From Modestobacter sp. L9-4 (GTDB taxonomy: Bacteria; Actinomycetota; Actinomycetes; Mycobacteriales; Geodermatophilaceae): a DNA stretch of 64,000 bases. The notes beneath the pieces are model-generated. The model saw only the letters and a list, made by a program, of their open reading frames with translations, did not search any database and had not been told where the DNA came from. The stretch is taken from NCBI RefSeq assembly GCF_019112525.1, contig NZ_CP077800.1, forward strand, positions 868,001 through 932,000, given 5' to 3'. Below are positions 16,633 to 25,574 of this stretch, piece after piece (the first letter of the stretch is position 1; the number at the start of each line of letters is the position of its first letter). The translations under genes and the position numbers were made by a program.

Positions 16633-17997
16633 ATGCCCACCACCCCGGACGACGTCGCCCGACTGCTCGGCGGCCTGCCCGCCGCCGACCCCCGCTGGGC
16701 CGCCGTCTGGACGGCGCTCCCCTCGCTGACCGGGCACGTGCAGGCGCTGCAGACCGCCATCGAACGCGGTGACCGGCAGCCGGGCCCCGACGTCCTGGAC
16801 CTGCTCGCCACCTACGAGGCGCTGGACCGCGTCGGCCGTCCGCTGCGCGCCGTCGTCGAGGTGTTCGACGCCCCGCCGCGAGCGCCGCACGGACCGCTGG
16901 AGGGCGTGCCGGTCGCGGTCAAGGACATGATCGACGTCGCCGGGGCCGTGCGCGGCGACGGCAACCCCAGCGCCATGGGCGGCTCCCCCGCCGCGCACGA
17001 CGCCCCGGTCATCACGCGGCTGCGCACCGCCGCGGCCGACGTCGTCGCCACCACCTCGCTGCTCGAGTACGCCGCCGGCGCCCCGCACCCCGACCTGCCC
17101 GAGGCGCTCAACCCCGTCCGCCCCGACCGGACCGCGGGTGGCTCCAGCGGCGGGTCCGCCGCGCTCGTCGGCGCCGGGGTCGTCCCGGCGGCGCTGGGCA
17201 CCGACACCGGCGGGTCGATCCGGCTGCCGGCGCACTACTGCGGCGTCGTCGGCCTCAAGCCCTCGTTCGGCCTCGTGCCGGTGGACGGCGTGACGCCGCT
17301 GTCGCCGTCGCTGGACCACGTCGGCGTCCTCGCCCGCGACGTCGCCACCACCGCGCGGGTGCTCGCGGTCCTCGCCGACCAGCCGGTGCCCGCCGAGCCC
17401 GCGGTCCCGCGGATCGGCGTCCTCACCGGCCAGCTCGCGCACCCTGCGCTCGACCCAGAGCTGGCCCGCCGCACCCGCGCGCTGATCAACCGGCTGGACC
17501 AGCAGGGCGCGACCGTCGTCGAGGTGGACGACGCGGTGCTGTTCGAGCTCGGCGACCTGCTGGTGCCGATCCTGCTGCCCGAGGCGTGGGCGGTGCACGG
17601 CGAGCGCGTCAGCAGCCAGCCCGGCTGGTACGGCCCGGACACGCTCCGGCTGTTCCAGGCCGCCGGCGAGGCCGACCCGGCCGCGCGGGAGGAGGCGCTG
17701 GCCCGGCGCGACGAGCTGCTGCCCGCCGCGGCGGCGCTGCTCGACGGGCTCGACGTCCTGCTCGGGCCCACCGCCCCCTATGTGGCGCCCGAGCTGACCC
17801 CGCCGATCGACACCCCCGAGGGCGAGGTCGAGGGGCTGTTCACCGGCCCGTTCAACGTCACCGGCCAGCCCGCGCTCTCGCTCCCGGCCGGGCGCACCGA
17901 CGACGGGCTGCCGTTCGGCGTCCAGCTCATCGGCCGCACCGGCGAGGACGCCGCCCTGCTGGCCGCCGCCGCCTGGATCGAGCGCGCGCTGCGCTGA
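16633..17997 (+). CDS. Amidase signature family hydrolase
   Basis: A 454-residue amidase-signature enzyme that hydrolyses C-N amide bonds. The catalytic triad is visible: Lys in GVPVAVKDMIDV (near residue 97), the cis-Ser in TAGGSSGGSAALVGAG (near 172), and the nucleophilic Ser in GTDTGGSIRLPAHYCG (near 196). The region after 300 is variable, and QPALSLPAGRTDDGLPFGVQLIGR is the conserved C-terminal block. The start is ATG with GAGGAG 6-7 nt upstream. There are no membrane segments. The substrate is unknown; no urea carboxylase or transport partner is adjacent. Confidence 0.92.
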   Translation: MPTTPDDVARLLGGLPAADPRWAAVWTALPSLTGHVQALQTAIERGDRQPGPDVLDLLATYEALDRVGRPLRAVVEVFDAPPRAPHGPLEGVPVAVKDMIDVAGAVRGDGNPSAMGGSPAAHDAPVITRLRTAAADVVATTSLLEYAAGAPHPDLPEALNPVRPDRTAGGSSGGSAALVGAGVVPAALGTDTGGSIRLPAHYCGVVGLKPSFGLVPVDGVTPLSPSLDHVGVLARDVATTARVLAVLADQPVPAEPAVPRIGVLTGQLAHPALDPELARRTRALINRLDQQGATVVEVDDAVLFELGDLLVPILLPEAWAVHGERVSSQPGWYGPDTLRLFQAAGEADPAAREEALARRDELLPAAAALLDGLDVLLGPTAPYVAPELTPPIDTPEGEVEGLFTGPFNVTGQPALSLPAGRTDDGLPFGVQLIGRTGEDAALLAAAAWIERALR

Positions 17998-18050
17998 GCC
18001 TGTGGACGACGCCAGCGGCGGGGTCCCGATGCGCGGCAGAGTGCTCCGCC

Positions 18051-18509
18051 ATGAGAACGCGACCGCGCCCTGACGTCCCGGTCACCAGCGACGCCGAGCT
18101 CACCGCTCGGTGGCGCGACCTGCTGCACCTCGACGGCCCGCCGTCCCAGCGTCGGCTGTTCCTCATCTGGCTGCGCCGCGACGGCACGATGGTCGAGCTG
18201 CTCATCCCGGTCGAGGAGCTGCCGCTGGAGCCCGACCGGGTGGCGCTGGGCAACGTCGCCGGCCTGCACGCGGTCGTGGCCGAGGCCGAGAACGTCGACG
18301 ACGCGGACCTGCACCTGGCCACGTGCCTGGAGCGCCCTGGGCCGCCGACGCCCACCCCGGACGATGAGGCGTGGTGCGCCGCGATCGAGTCCATCGTCGG
18401 CGGACGCGGAGGCCTCGACTGCAGCGTCCACGTCGGCAACGGGCGCACCGCCGTCCCGCTGCTGCCGCGGGGCAGCTGGCCGGCGCAGGGCCGTGCGACG
18501 GGCGCCTGA
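18051..18509 (+). CDS. Hypothetical protein, 152 aa
   Basis: Not recognised. The frame has strong GC third-position bias and starts at ATG 18051, 54 nt after the amidase stop. It is soluble, with a central RRLFLIWLRRDGTMVELLIPVEELP strand-rich region and LGNVAGLHAVVAEAENVDDADLHLATCLERPG, followed by DEAWCAAIESI. The pattern suggests a compact alpha/beta domain without membrane segments or catalytic signatures. It may be cotranscribed with the amidase. Confidence 0.65.
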   Translation: MRTRPRPDVPVTSDAELTARWRDLLHLDGPPSQRRLFLIWLRRDGTMVELLIPVEELPLEPDRVALGNVAGLHAVVAEAENVDDADLHLATCLERPGPPTPTPDDEAWCAAIESIVGGRGGLDCSVHVGNGRTAVPLLPRGSWPAQGRATGA

Positions 18510-18539
18510 CCGTGATGCGCCGACAGCCGGCGCCGCGCA

Positions 18540-19415
18540 TCAGTCGACCGGGGGCGCCAGGAAGCCGAGCACTGCCTGGGCCAGCTCTCCGTCGGGGTCG
18601 GCCAGGGTGTCGAGGATGTCGAAGTGGTTGCGCTCCAGGGTCCGGAACTCCACCGGCAGCCCGGCGTCGGCGCAGGCGGCGGCCCAGTCGCGGGACTGGC
18701 GCTCGAACTCGTCGGTCTCCTGGGTGCCGACCACCGCGAGCGTGGGCGGGGCGACCTCCGGCAGGTTCAGCTGCGGCGACAGCACCAGGGTGTCCTCGAC
18801 CGTGAGGTTGAGCCAAGGCTGCACGAACGAGTAGACCAGCGGCCGCAGGTCCATCACCCCGCTCACCGGCAGGGCGCCGACGAAGGGCTGCGCGGGCAGG
18901 CCGTACTCCCCCACCCAGTCGGTGGCCAGCAGCGCACCGACTGCCTGCCCGCCCGCCGAGTGCCCGGCGATGACGATGCGGTCGTGGTCGACGCCGAGGG
19001 ACTCGGCGTTGCGGTACAGGTACGCGAACGCGGCCCGGTGCTGGCGGGTGATCTCCGCGACCGTGACCGCCGGCGCCAGCGTGTAGTTCTCCACCACCGT
19101 GGTCACCCCGTGCGGCGCCATGCCGTCGGCGACGTAGCTCCACACCTTGGAGTCGGTGGCCTTCCAGAAGCCGCCGTGCACGAAGAACAGCGCCGGCTGC
19201 AGCTCGTCGCCGTCCGCCCGGCCGGGGAAGACGTCGAAGGTCTCGGTCAGCGTCGCGCCGTAGCGCACGTCCAGCGTGCCGCCCAGCGCCTGCCGGGTCG
19301 CGGCGCTGCGGGTGACGTAGTCGGTGGCGTAGACCCCGAAGTCGGGGACGGTGGCCTCGATGTCGTACTGGGTGGTCAGCTCGTCGACGGTGGCGAACTC
19401 GCGGTACAGGCTCAT
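18540..19415 (-). CDS. Alpha/beta hydrolase, kynurenine-formamidase/esterase-like
   Basis: A 291-residue alpha/beta hydrolase. FFVHGGFW is the HGG oxyanion motif of the hormone-sensitive-lipase/formamidase type. IVIAGHSAGGQAV gives the nucleophile Ser near residue 138. The late RNHFDILDTL supplies the catalytic His, as in arylformamidases. The N-terminal TTQYDIEATVPDF also recalls bacterial kynurenine formamidase-like enzymes. ATG 19415 has a GGGAGA element upstream. No kynurenine-pathway gene is adjacent, so a general esterase role is equally likely. Confidence 0.82.
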   Translation of the reverse strand: MSLYREFATVDELTTQYDIEATVPDFGVYATDYVTRSAATRQALGGTLDVRYGATLTETFDVFPGRADGDELQPALFFVHGGFWKATDSKVWSYVADGMAPHGVTTVVENYTLAPAVTVAEITRQHRAAFAYLYRNAESLGVDHDRIVIAGHSAGGQAVGALLATDWVGEYGLPAQPFVGALPVSGVMDLRPLVYSFVQPWLNLTVEDTLVLSPQLNLPEVAPPTLAVVGTQETDEFERQSRDWAAACADAGLPVEFRTLERNHFDILDTLADPDGELAQAVLGFLAPPVD

Positions 19416-19450
19416 GGCCGCACTCTCCCAGGCCCACTCAGGGCCCGACA

Positions 19451-19492
19451 CCCGACCGCCCCCGGCGCAGGAGCACGCCGGGGGCAGTCGGG
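19451..19492 (-). terminator. Hairpin after the subtilase gene
   Basis: The arms 19451-19467 and 19476-19492 pair as 6 bp, one C/A mismatch, then 10 bp (GCCCCCGGCG with its complement), around an 8-nt loop. It begins 7 nt after the subtilase stop on the minus strand and lies upstream of the hydrolase start. Confidence 0.68.
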
Positions 19493-19498
19493 CAGGGG

Positions 19499-22183
19499 TC
19501 AGACGGCCAGGCCGCTGCACACCGAGGAGCAGTTCACCTTCCAGACCGCCGGGGCCAGCGAGGCGAACAGCGCCGAGCGCACCAGCCGCTGACCACCCGG
19601 CAGCACGACCGGTCCGGTCGGCGCCGCTGACGTGGGCGTCGCGGTCGGCGTCGCGGCCGGGGTGCTGGCCGGGGCCGGCGTCGTCGTGGGCGCCGGGGTG
19701 GCGGACACGTACGTCAGGGCCGCGGTGAGCACCGCGGAGGTGCCGTCGGGGGCGAAGACGTAGACGTCGTAGGTGCCGGCGACCAGCTTCGGCGTCGTGA
19801 AGACCACCTGGGTGGCCGTCGCGCTCGATACCGTCGCCGCCGCCGTCAGGCCCACCCGCACCCGGGCCCCGGCCGGCAGCGCACCGCCGGTGACGGTCAC
19901 CCGGGTGCCCCCGGCCGCATCGACGCGGGTCGGGTTGATCGCGGTGATCCGGAACGCGTCGGTGCCCGGGTAGGGCGTCGTCCCGCCCGTGGTCGGCGGC
20001 GCGGCGGTGGGCGTCGCGGGTGCGGTGGTCGCCGGTGCCGTCGTCCCCGGCGCCGGGGTGCCGGTGGAGGAGGTCGGCTGCGCACCGGTCGGCGTCCCGG
20101 GTGCCGACGACGCGGGCGCCGACGTCACCGGCGCGGTCGTCCCGGGCCGGGCCGGGACGGTCGTGGCCGGGGTGGTCGTCGGCGCCGCCGTCCCGGTCGG
20201 GACGGCGGGAGCCGTCGCCGGGGACGTCGTCCTCGGACCCGTCGTGCCGGGCGCGGTCGTCCCGGGAGCGGCGGTCCCCGGAGCGGTCGTGCCCGGTGCG
20301 CCGGTCGGCGAGGCGGTCACGGGGACCGTCGGCGCGGGGCCCGTGGGCGCGGCGACCGTGGGCGTGGAGCTCGCCGGGGCGGTGGTCCGCGGGCTGGTCG
20401 TCGCCGGCACCGGACCGGTCGGGGACGACGTCGGCGCGGCAGTGTTCGGCGCGGGGGTCGGGGCGGGTGCGCCGACCAGCAGCGGTGCGGCGTACGGGCG
20501 GCCGACCGGGACGCCGTCCCGCTGCAGCTGCGCCATGAGCACGAACCGGCCCTCGGGCAGCTCGGCGGTCGGGCTGACCACCAGGGAGCCCAGCATCGGG
20601 CGCGCACCCAGGGCGAAGGTGGCCTGGCCGTCCTCACCGGTGCGCACGGTGGTCCCGGCGACGGCGACCGGCTGGTCAGCCAGCGCCATCACCTCACCGG
20701 CCTGCTCCATGCCCAGGCCCAAGGTCACCGAGTAGGCGCCGGCCGGGGCATCGCCGCTGACGGTCAGCTGCGGGGAGACGACGCCGGGCACGGCGGTCAT
20801 GCCGGTGAACGTGTAGCGCACCTCGGCCGCGGTGTTGCCCAGCGCCGCCAGCGACAGCCGGCCACCGGTCACCGAGCGGCCGGCGAAGGCGGGCACCGGC
20901 TGGGTGTCGGCGAACAGCAGCGCCTTCAGCTGCGCGGCCGTGGCGTCGGGGTGCGCCGCCCGGTACAGCGCGAACGCCCCCGCCACCTGCGGCGAGGCGA
21001 TCGAGGTGCCGCTGACCAGGAAGTAGCCGCCGTCGTTGAGCGGGGCGAACACGTAGTCACCGGGTGCGAACAGGTCGACGGTGCGCGCCCCGTAGGCGGA
21101 GAAGCCGGCGATCGTGTCGCTGGGCGTGCTGGCGCCCACCGTGACCATGTTCGGCAGGTCCAGGCTGGCCGGGTACATCGGGGCGGCGTCCCGGTCCTTG
21201 GCGTCGTTGCCGGCGGCGACGACCACGACGACGCCCTTGCTGTTGGCGTAGTTGATGGCGTCGGTGAGGATCTGCACCCCACCGTTGCCGCCCCAGCTGG
21301 CGTTGACCACGTCGGCGCCGTGGTCGGCGGCGTACCGGATGGCCTGGGCGCCGGCGTACACGTCGACGCTCATCCCCGAGCCGACCACCAGCGGCATGAT
21401 CGTCACGTCGGGGGCGATGCCGGCGGTCCCGGTGCCGTTGCCGGCCCGGGCGCCCACCGCCCCGGCGACCGAGGTGCCGTGGCTGTTGTCCCCGCCGCCG
21501 TTGGTGACGTCGGGTGTGTTCGCGTAGAAGTTCCAGCCGTGGCAGTCGCCGGCCAGGCCGTCGCGGTCGGTGTCGACCGTGCCGCAGGCCTCGTCGGGGT
21601 TGGTCCACAGCGACCCGGCCAGGTCGGGGTGGTCGACCATCATCCCGCTGTCGACCACCGCGACGACCGTGCCGCGGCCGGTGCCGGCCTGCCAGCCGGT
21701 CGGGGCGCCCACGTCCGCGCCGGCCACCGCGGGCTTCGTGTAGGAGTTGCTGCCGGTGTTCTGCAGGTTGTAGCCGTAGCGGGACCAGTACGGGTCGCTG
21801 ATGGTCGCGGCGGCCACCGTGCCCGGCTCGGACACGACCACCGCAGCACCCGGGACGACGGCGGACAGGTCGGCGGGGGCCAGGCCCTCGGTGGCCACCA
21901 GCGCCGAGCCGTCGAACAGCCGCTGGGCCGACACGACCCGCGGCGTCGCCTGCAGCGCGGCGAGCTGGTCGTCGGTGACCGCGCCGACCACGAGCCGGGT
22001 CAGGCCGTCACCGGCCGGGCCGAAGTCCGCGGCGGTGACCGCCACCGGCAGGTCGGTGCGGGCCAGCGCGTCGACGGCGGCCGCCGTGCCGAAGCCGGTC
22101 ACCGCGGCCGCCAGCACGGCGACCGCCTTCACCCGGCTGCTCGCCGTCGTCCCCCGCCGCTGCCGCGGTGCTGTCGCCTTCAT
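19499..22183 (-). CDS. Secreted S8 subtilisin-like protease with Pro/Thr linker and IPT/TIG domain
   Basis: About 894 residues from ATG 22183; the open frame upstream is spurious. A basic N-terminus and the hydrophobic VKAVAVLAAAVTGFGTAAAV form a signal peptide. A propeptide-like region runs to about 130. The subtilase domain has Asp in VVAVVDSGMMVDHPD, His in NSHGTSVAGAVGA, the oxyanion Asn in VVAAGND and Ser in VSGTSIASPQVAG. A beta-rich domain follows to about 620. A long Pro/Thr/Ala/Ser linker with PGTTAPG-type repeats comes next, then an IPT/TIG immunoglobulin-like domain (ITAINPTRVDAAGG to ALTYV), a second short Thr/Pro linker, and a tail with two Cys (NCSSVCSG). It probably degrades protein outside the cell, and the linker may cross the envelope. 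Confidence 0.92.
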   Translation of the reverse strand: MKATAPRQRRGTTASSRVKAVAVLAAAVTGFGTAAAVDALARTDLPVAVTAADFGPAGDGLTRLVVGAVTDDQLAALQATPRVVSAQRLFDGSALVATEGLAPADLSAVVPGAAVVVSEPGTVAAATISDPYWSRYGYNLQNTGSNSYTKPAVAGADVGAPTGWQAGTGRGTVVAVVDSGMMVDHPDLAGSLWTNPDEACGTVDTDRDGLAGDCHGWNFYANTPDVTNGGGDNSHGTSVAGAVGARAGNGTGTAGIAPDVTIMPLVVGSGMSVDVYAGAQAIRYAADHGADVVNASWGGNGGVQILTDAINYANSKGVVVVVAAGNDAKDRDAAPMYPASLDLPNMVTVGASTPSDTIAGFSAYGARTVDLFAPGDYVFAPLNDGGYFLVSGTSIASPQVAGAFALYRAAHPDATAAQLKALLFADTQPVPAFAGRSVTGGRLSLAALGNTAAEVRYTFTGMTAVPGVVSPQLTVSGDAPAGAYSVTLGLGMEQAGEVMALADQPVAVAGTTVRTGEDGQATFALGARPMLGSLVVSPTAELPEGRFVLMAQLQRDGVPVGRPYAAPLLVGAPAPTPAPNTAAPTSSPTGPVPATTSPRTTAPASSTPTVAAPTGPAPTVPVTASPTGAPGTTAPGTAAPGTTAPGTTGPRTTSPATAPAVPTGTAAPTTTPATTVPARPGTTAPVTSAPASSAPGTPTGAQPTSSTGTPAPGTTAPATTAPATPTAAPPTTGGTTPYPGTDAFRITAINPTRVDAAGGTRVTVTGGALPAGARVRVGLTAAATVSSATATQVVFTTPKLVAGTYDVYVFAPDGTSAVLTAALTYVSATPAPTTTPAPASTPAATPTATPTSAAPTGPVVLPGGQRLVRSALFASLAPAVWKVNCSSVCSGLAV

Positions 22184-22320
22184 CGTCGTCCCGTCCTCGC
22201 TCAGGTCCCACACAGGGATCGAGAGGACATCGACCGTCGGCGGCCGGAACTGGACCGCCCGTCCGGGTGACATCGCGGGATCGGTCCCACCAGACGCCGG
22301 GACTGCCGATGACGGGGTGC

Positions 22321-22518
22321 ATGAGCACCACCCAGACCGACGCCCTCGACAGCTGGCTGACCGAGCTGACCGGCGGCGAGTCCTCGATGCGCCGGCTCCG
22401 CACGAAGCTGCGCTCCGAGGCCGAGCGCACCGACGACGCCTGCTGCCCCACCTGCCAGCGACCCTCCACCGAGGAGGCGTCACACACCGGTCACTGGACC
22501 CCCGAGCCCACCGACTGA
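22321..22518 (+). CDS. Small Cys-containing protein, 65 aa
   Basis: A short frame with GC-biased codons, ATG at 22321 or an in-frame ATG at 22309. It starts STTQTDALDSWLTELTGGES with a charged helix after it and contains DACCPTCQRP, a possible half zinc knuckle. It lies between the divergent subtilase and the ABC operon. Function unknown. No strong Shine-Dalgarno is seen, and no second Cys pair is present, so metal binding would need dimerisation. Confidence 0.5.
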   Translation: MSTTQTDALDSWLTELTGGESSMRRLRTKLRSEAERTDDACCPTCQRPSTEEASHTGHWTPEPTD

Positions 22519-22627
22519 CCTCCTCCCCCGGGGCGGTGCGCGTACTCCTGCAGGAGCAGTCGCACGGCTTGCGGGTCACGCCTCGCGGACGACGACGGGC
22601 GCCCGCGCGCTCCGTAGCGTCGTCGGC

Positions 22628-23545
22628 ATGATCGAGGTACAGCAGCTGGCCAAGAGGTACGGCGAGAAGACCGCCGTCGCCGACCTCACCTTCACCGTCC
22701 GGCCCGGCGTCGTGACCGGCTTCCTGGGGCCCAACGGCGCCGGGAAGTCGACCACGATGCGCATGATCATGGGCCTGGACCACCCGACCTCGGGCACCGC
22801 GCTGGTCAACGGCAAGCGGTACGCCGAGCACCGCGCCCCGCTCCGCGAGGTCGGCGCGCTGCTGGAGGCCCGCGCGCTGCACCCGGGTCGCACCGCCCGC
22901 GCCCACCTCACCGCCCTCGCCGCCACCGCCGGCCTGCCGAAGGGCCGGGTCGACGAGGTCCTGGACCTCGCCGGCATCACCTCCGTCGCCGACCGCCGGG
23001 TGGGCGGGTTCTCCCTGGGCATGGGGCAGCGCCTGGGCGTGGCCACCGCGCTCATCGGCGACCCGGCCACCGTCGTCCTGGACGAGCCGGTCAACGGCCT
23101 GGACCCCGACGGCGTGCTGTGGATCCGCACCCTCACCCGCCGGCTCGCCGCCGAGGGCCGCACGGTCTTCCTCTCCTCGCACCTGATGAGCGAGATGGCC
23201 CAGACCGCCGAGCACCTGATCGTCGTCGGCCGCGGCCGGCTCCTGTCCGACACCTCGACCGCGGACTTCATCGACCACGCCGGCGGGGAGTCGGTGCGGG
23301 TGCGCAGCCCGCGGGCCGGCGAGCTCACCGGGCTGCTGGCCGCCGAGGGCGTCACCGTCACCTCCGGCCAGACCGGGGTGCTCGACGTGCGCGGGCTGGA
23401 CGCCGCCGCCATCGGTGACCGCGCCCTGGCCGCCGGCATCGCGCTGCACGAGCTCACCGTCGTCCGGCCCTCGCTGGAGGACGCCTTCATGACCCTCACC
23501 CGCGACGAGCGCGAGTACCGCACCGACGAGGAGATCGCCGCATGA
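22628..23545 (+). CDS. ABC transporter ATP-binding protein (export/drug type)
   Basis: A 305-residue ABC ATPase. Walker A is FLGPNGAGKSTTMRM (about 38-52). The signature FSLGMGQRLGVA replaces LSGGQ with SLGMG, as in BcrA/CcmA-like exporters. Walker B is ATVVLDEPVNGLDPDG, and SSHLMSEMAQ holds the switch His. The 90-residue C-terminal extension is typical of ABC-2 type exporters. TAGCGT lies 7 nt before the ATG and suggests a leaderless message. It overlaps the permease start by 4 nt. The regulator pair downstream suggests control by a membrane signal. Confidence 0.93.
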   Translation: MIEVQQLAKRYGEKTAVADLTFTVRPGVVTGFLGPNGAGKSTTMRMIMGLDHPTSGTALVNGKRYAEHRAPLREVGALLEARALHPGRTARAHLTALAATAGLPKGRVDEVLDLAGITSVADRRVGGFSLGMGQRLGVATALIGDPATVVLDEPVNGLDPDGVLWIRTLTRRLAAEGRTVFLSSHLMSEMAQTAEHLIVVGRGRLLSDTSTADFIDHAGGESVRVRSPRAGELTGLLAAEGVTVTSGQTGVLDVRGLDAAAIGDRALAAGIALHELTVVRPSLEDAFMTLTRDEREYRTDEEIAA

Positions 23546-24369
23546 CCGCCGTCCTGGACGCCCCGGCCCGCTCGCACACCGCCGCGACCGGCGGCGGCGT
23601 GACCGGCCTGCTGCGCGGTGAGTGGGTCAAGCTCCGCTCGCTGCGCTCCACCTGGATCGCCCTGGGCACCGGGCTGGTGCTCATGGTGCTGCTGACCTGG
23701 CTGTTCACCGCGACCGCCGACAGCGGCGGCCCGGGCGGCGACGGCGGCGGGCCGGGCTCGCTGGCCGCCACCGACCCGATCGGGCTGAGCCTGGCCAGCT
23801 TCCGGCTGGCCCAGCTGTTCATCGGCGTCGTCGGCGTGCTGCTGGTCACCGGTGAGTACGCCACCAAGACCATCACCACCACCTTCGCCGCCGTCCCGCG
23901 CCGCTGGCCGGTGGTGCTGGCCAAGGCCGTCGTCTTCGGCGTGCTGGTGTTCGTGAGCTCGCTGGTCGCCTCGGTGGTCTCCTTCGTCGTGGGGCAGGCC
24001 TCCCTCGGCGACCTCGGCGTGGGCTTCGGCGCCGACGGCGTCCCCCGGGCGCTGCTGGGCACCGCCGCCTACCTGACCGCGATCGGGCTGTTCGGCATGG
24101 CGCTGGGCTGGCTGCTGCGCTCCACCGCCGCCGGCATCGCCACCCTGTTCGCGCTCGTCCTGCTGCTGCCGGGCCTGGGGCAGCTGCTGCCCGCCAGCTG
24201 GGGTCCCGACGTCGTCCGGCTGCTGCCGGGCGAGGCCGGCCAGCAGATCGCCACGATCGTCCCAGAGCCTTCCGCGCTCGGCCCGTGGACCGGTGGCGCC
24301 GTGCTGCTGGCCTGGCTGGTGGTCTCCGCGACCGCCGCGGTCGTGCTGCTCCGCCGCCGGGACGCGTGA
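23542..24369 (+). CDS. ABC-2 type permease
   Basis: A 275-residue membrane protein that overlaps the ATPase stop by 4 nt (ATGA). It has about six hydrophobic segments: near WIALGTGLVLMVLLTWLF, LAQLFIGVVGVLLVTGEYA, AVVFGVLVFVSSLVASVVSF, AAYLTAIGLFGMALGWLL, ATLFALVLLLPGLGQLL and a last AVLLAWLVVSATAAVVLL. GEYATKTITTTFAAVPRR is the ABC-2 family loop. It forms the channel with the preceding ATPase. The substrate is unknown, but lantibiotic or drug export and self-protection are common for this subgroup. Confidence 0.9.
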   Translation: MTAVLDAPARSHTAATGGGVTGLLRGEWVKLRSLRSTWIALGTGLVLMVLLTWLFTATADSGGPGGDGGGPGSLAATDPIGLSLASFRLAQLFIGVVGVLLVTGEYATKTITTTFAAVPRRWPVVLAKAVVFGVLVFVSSLVASVVSFVVGQASLGDLGVGFGADGVPRALLGTAAYLTAIGLFGMALGWLLRSTAAGIATLFALVLLLPGLGQLLPASWGPDVVRLLPGEAGQQIATIVPEPSALGPWTGGAVLLAWLVVSATAAVVLLRRRDA

Positions 24370-24401
24370 CGCGACCGGCCGCAGCAGGCACCATCCCGCA
24401 C

Positions 24402-25574
24402 ATGGACCGAGGTCGACGGGAGCTGCTGCGGGAGGTCGGCCCGCCACTGCTGCTGGCGGTGCTGACCACCGGGGCGCTGATGCGGGTGCGCGACGGCGCG
24501 GTGAGCCCGGGCGAGCTGGCCCTCAGCATCGCGCTGTGGCTGCCCGCCCTGGCCCGCCGCCGCGCCCCGGTGCTGGCGTTCGCGGCGACCGCGGTGCTCG
24601 TGGCGGCGCACTGGGTCCCGGCCGGCCTGGACGCCGACGACCTGCTGCCGGCCGACCTGGCGCTCTGGGTCACGCTCGCCGCGGTGGCCGAGCTGCGGCC
24701 GCTGCGCACGACCCTGGCCGCCACCGCGGTCTGCGAGCTGCTGGTGCTGGGCAGCCTGCTCGGCGACCCGCTGAGCGCCGCGCCGGCCGACGAGGGCCAC
24801 CCGGTCGGGCTGTTCACCGCGATCACCGTCGCCGCGGCGCTGTTCGGCCGCAACCGGCGCACCCGGCACGCGCTGGTGACCCACCTGCGCGAACGCGCCG
24901 AGCGGGCCGAGCAGGAACGCGACCAGCAGGCTCGGATCGCCGTCGCCGAGGAGCGCAGCCGGATCGCCCGCGAGGTGCACGACGTCGTCTCGCACAACAT
25001 CTCGGTGATGACCGCCCTGGCCGACGGCGCCGGCTTCGCCCTGGCCACCGACGCCGGCCGGCCGCAGGCACGGGAGGCCGTCGCCGCCATCGCCGACACC
25101 GGCCGCGGCGCGATCGCCGAGATGCACCGGCTGCTCGGGGTGTTCCGCACCGAGGACGACTCCTCCCGCGCCCCCGCACCCGGCCTGGCCGACCTGCCCG
25201 CACTGGTCGAGCAGGTCCGTGCCGCCGGGCTGCCCACCACGCTCACCGTCACCGGCCGGCCCGCACCGCTGGGCGCCACCGCCCAGCTGGCCGTCTACCG
25301 GCTGGTGCAGGAGGCGCTCACCAACACCCGCAAGCACGCCCCCGACGCCCGGCACGCCGAGGTCACCCTCGCCTGGGACGACGCCGCGCTGCACGTCCGC
25401 GTGCGGGACGACGGCACCGCCGCGGCACCGGTCAGCGGGCACGGCGGGCAGGGCCTGGTCGGCATGCGCGAGCGGTTCGGCGCCCACGGCGGTGCGGTGT
25501 CCGCCGGTCGCGCGTCCGGCGGCTGGCTGGTCGACGCCTCGCTGCCGCTGCCCGCGGCGGTGGGTGCACCGTGA
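24402..25574 (+). CDS. NarL-family sensor histidine kinase
   Basis: A 390-residue HisKA_3-type kinase from ATG 24402. The N-terminal part has several hydrophobic stretches (LLLAVLTTGALM, LALSIALWLPALA, VLAFAATAVLVAAHW) forming a small membrane sensor. The dimerisation helix EERSRIAREVHDVVSHNIS carries the phospho-acceptor His. The HATPase_c domain has EALTNTRKHAPDAR (N box), VRVRDDGT and GGQGLVGMRER (G boxes). There is no large extracellular domain, so it probably senses from within the membrane. The GTGA overlap with the regulator, 32 nt after the permease, makes an exporter-plus-sensor operon. Confidence 0.92.
   Translation: MDRGRRELLREVGPPLLLAVLTTGALMRVRDGAVSPGELALSIALWLPALARRRAPVLAFAATAVLVAAHWVPAGLDADDLLPADLALWVTLAAVAELRPLRTTLAATAVCELLVLGSLLGDPLSAAPADEGHPVGLFTAITVAAALFGRNRRTRHALVTHLRERAERAEQERDQQARIAVAEERSRIAREVHDVVSHNISVMTALADGAGFALATDAGRPQAREAVAAIADTGRGAIAEMHRLLGVFRTEDDSSRAPAPGLADLPALVEQVRAAGLPTTLTVTGRPAPLGATAQLAVYRLVQEALTNTRKHAPDARHAEVTLAWDDAALHVRVRDDGTAAAPVSGHGGQGLVGMRERFGAHGGAVSAGRASGGWLVDASLPLPAAVGAP

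Noticed and set aside
20000-20460. Tandem repeat as a mobile or satellite element
   Set aside because: The repetitive bases encode the Pro/Thr/Ala linker of the subtilase in frame.
19499-23449. Long minus-strand frame extending the subtilase to 1316 codons
   Set aside because: The extension crosses the divergent ABC ATPase gene and the signal peptide starts at 22183; high GC leaves long open antisense frames.
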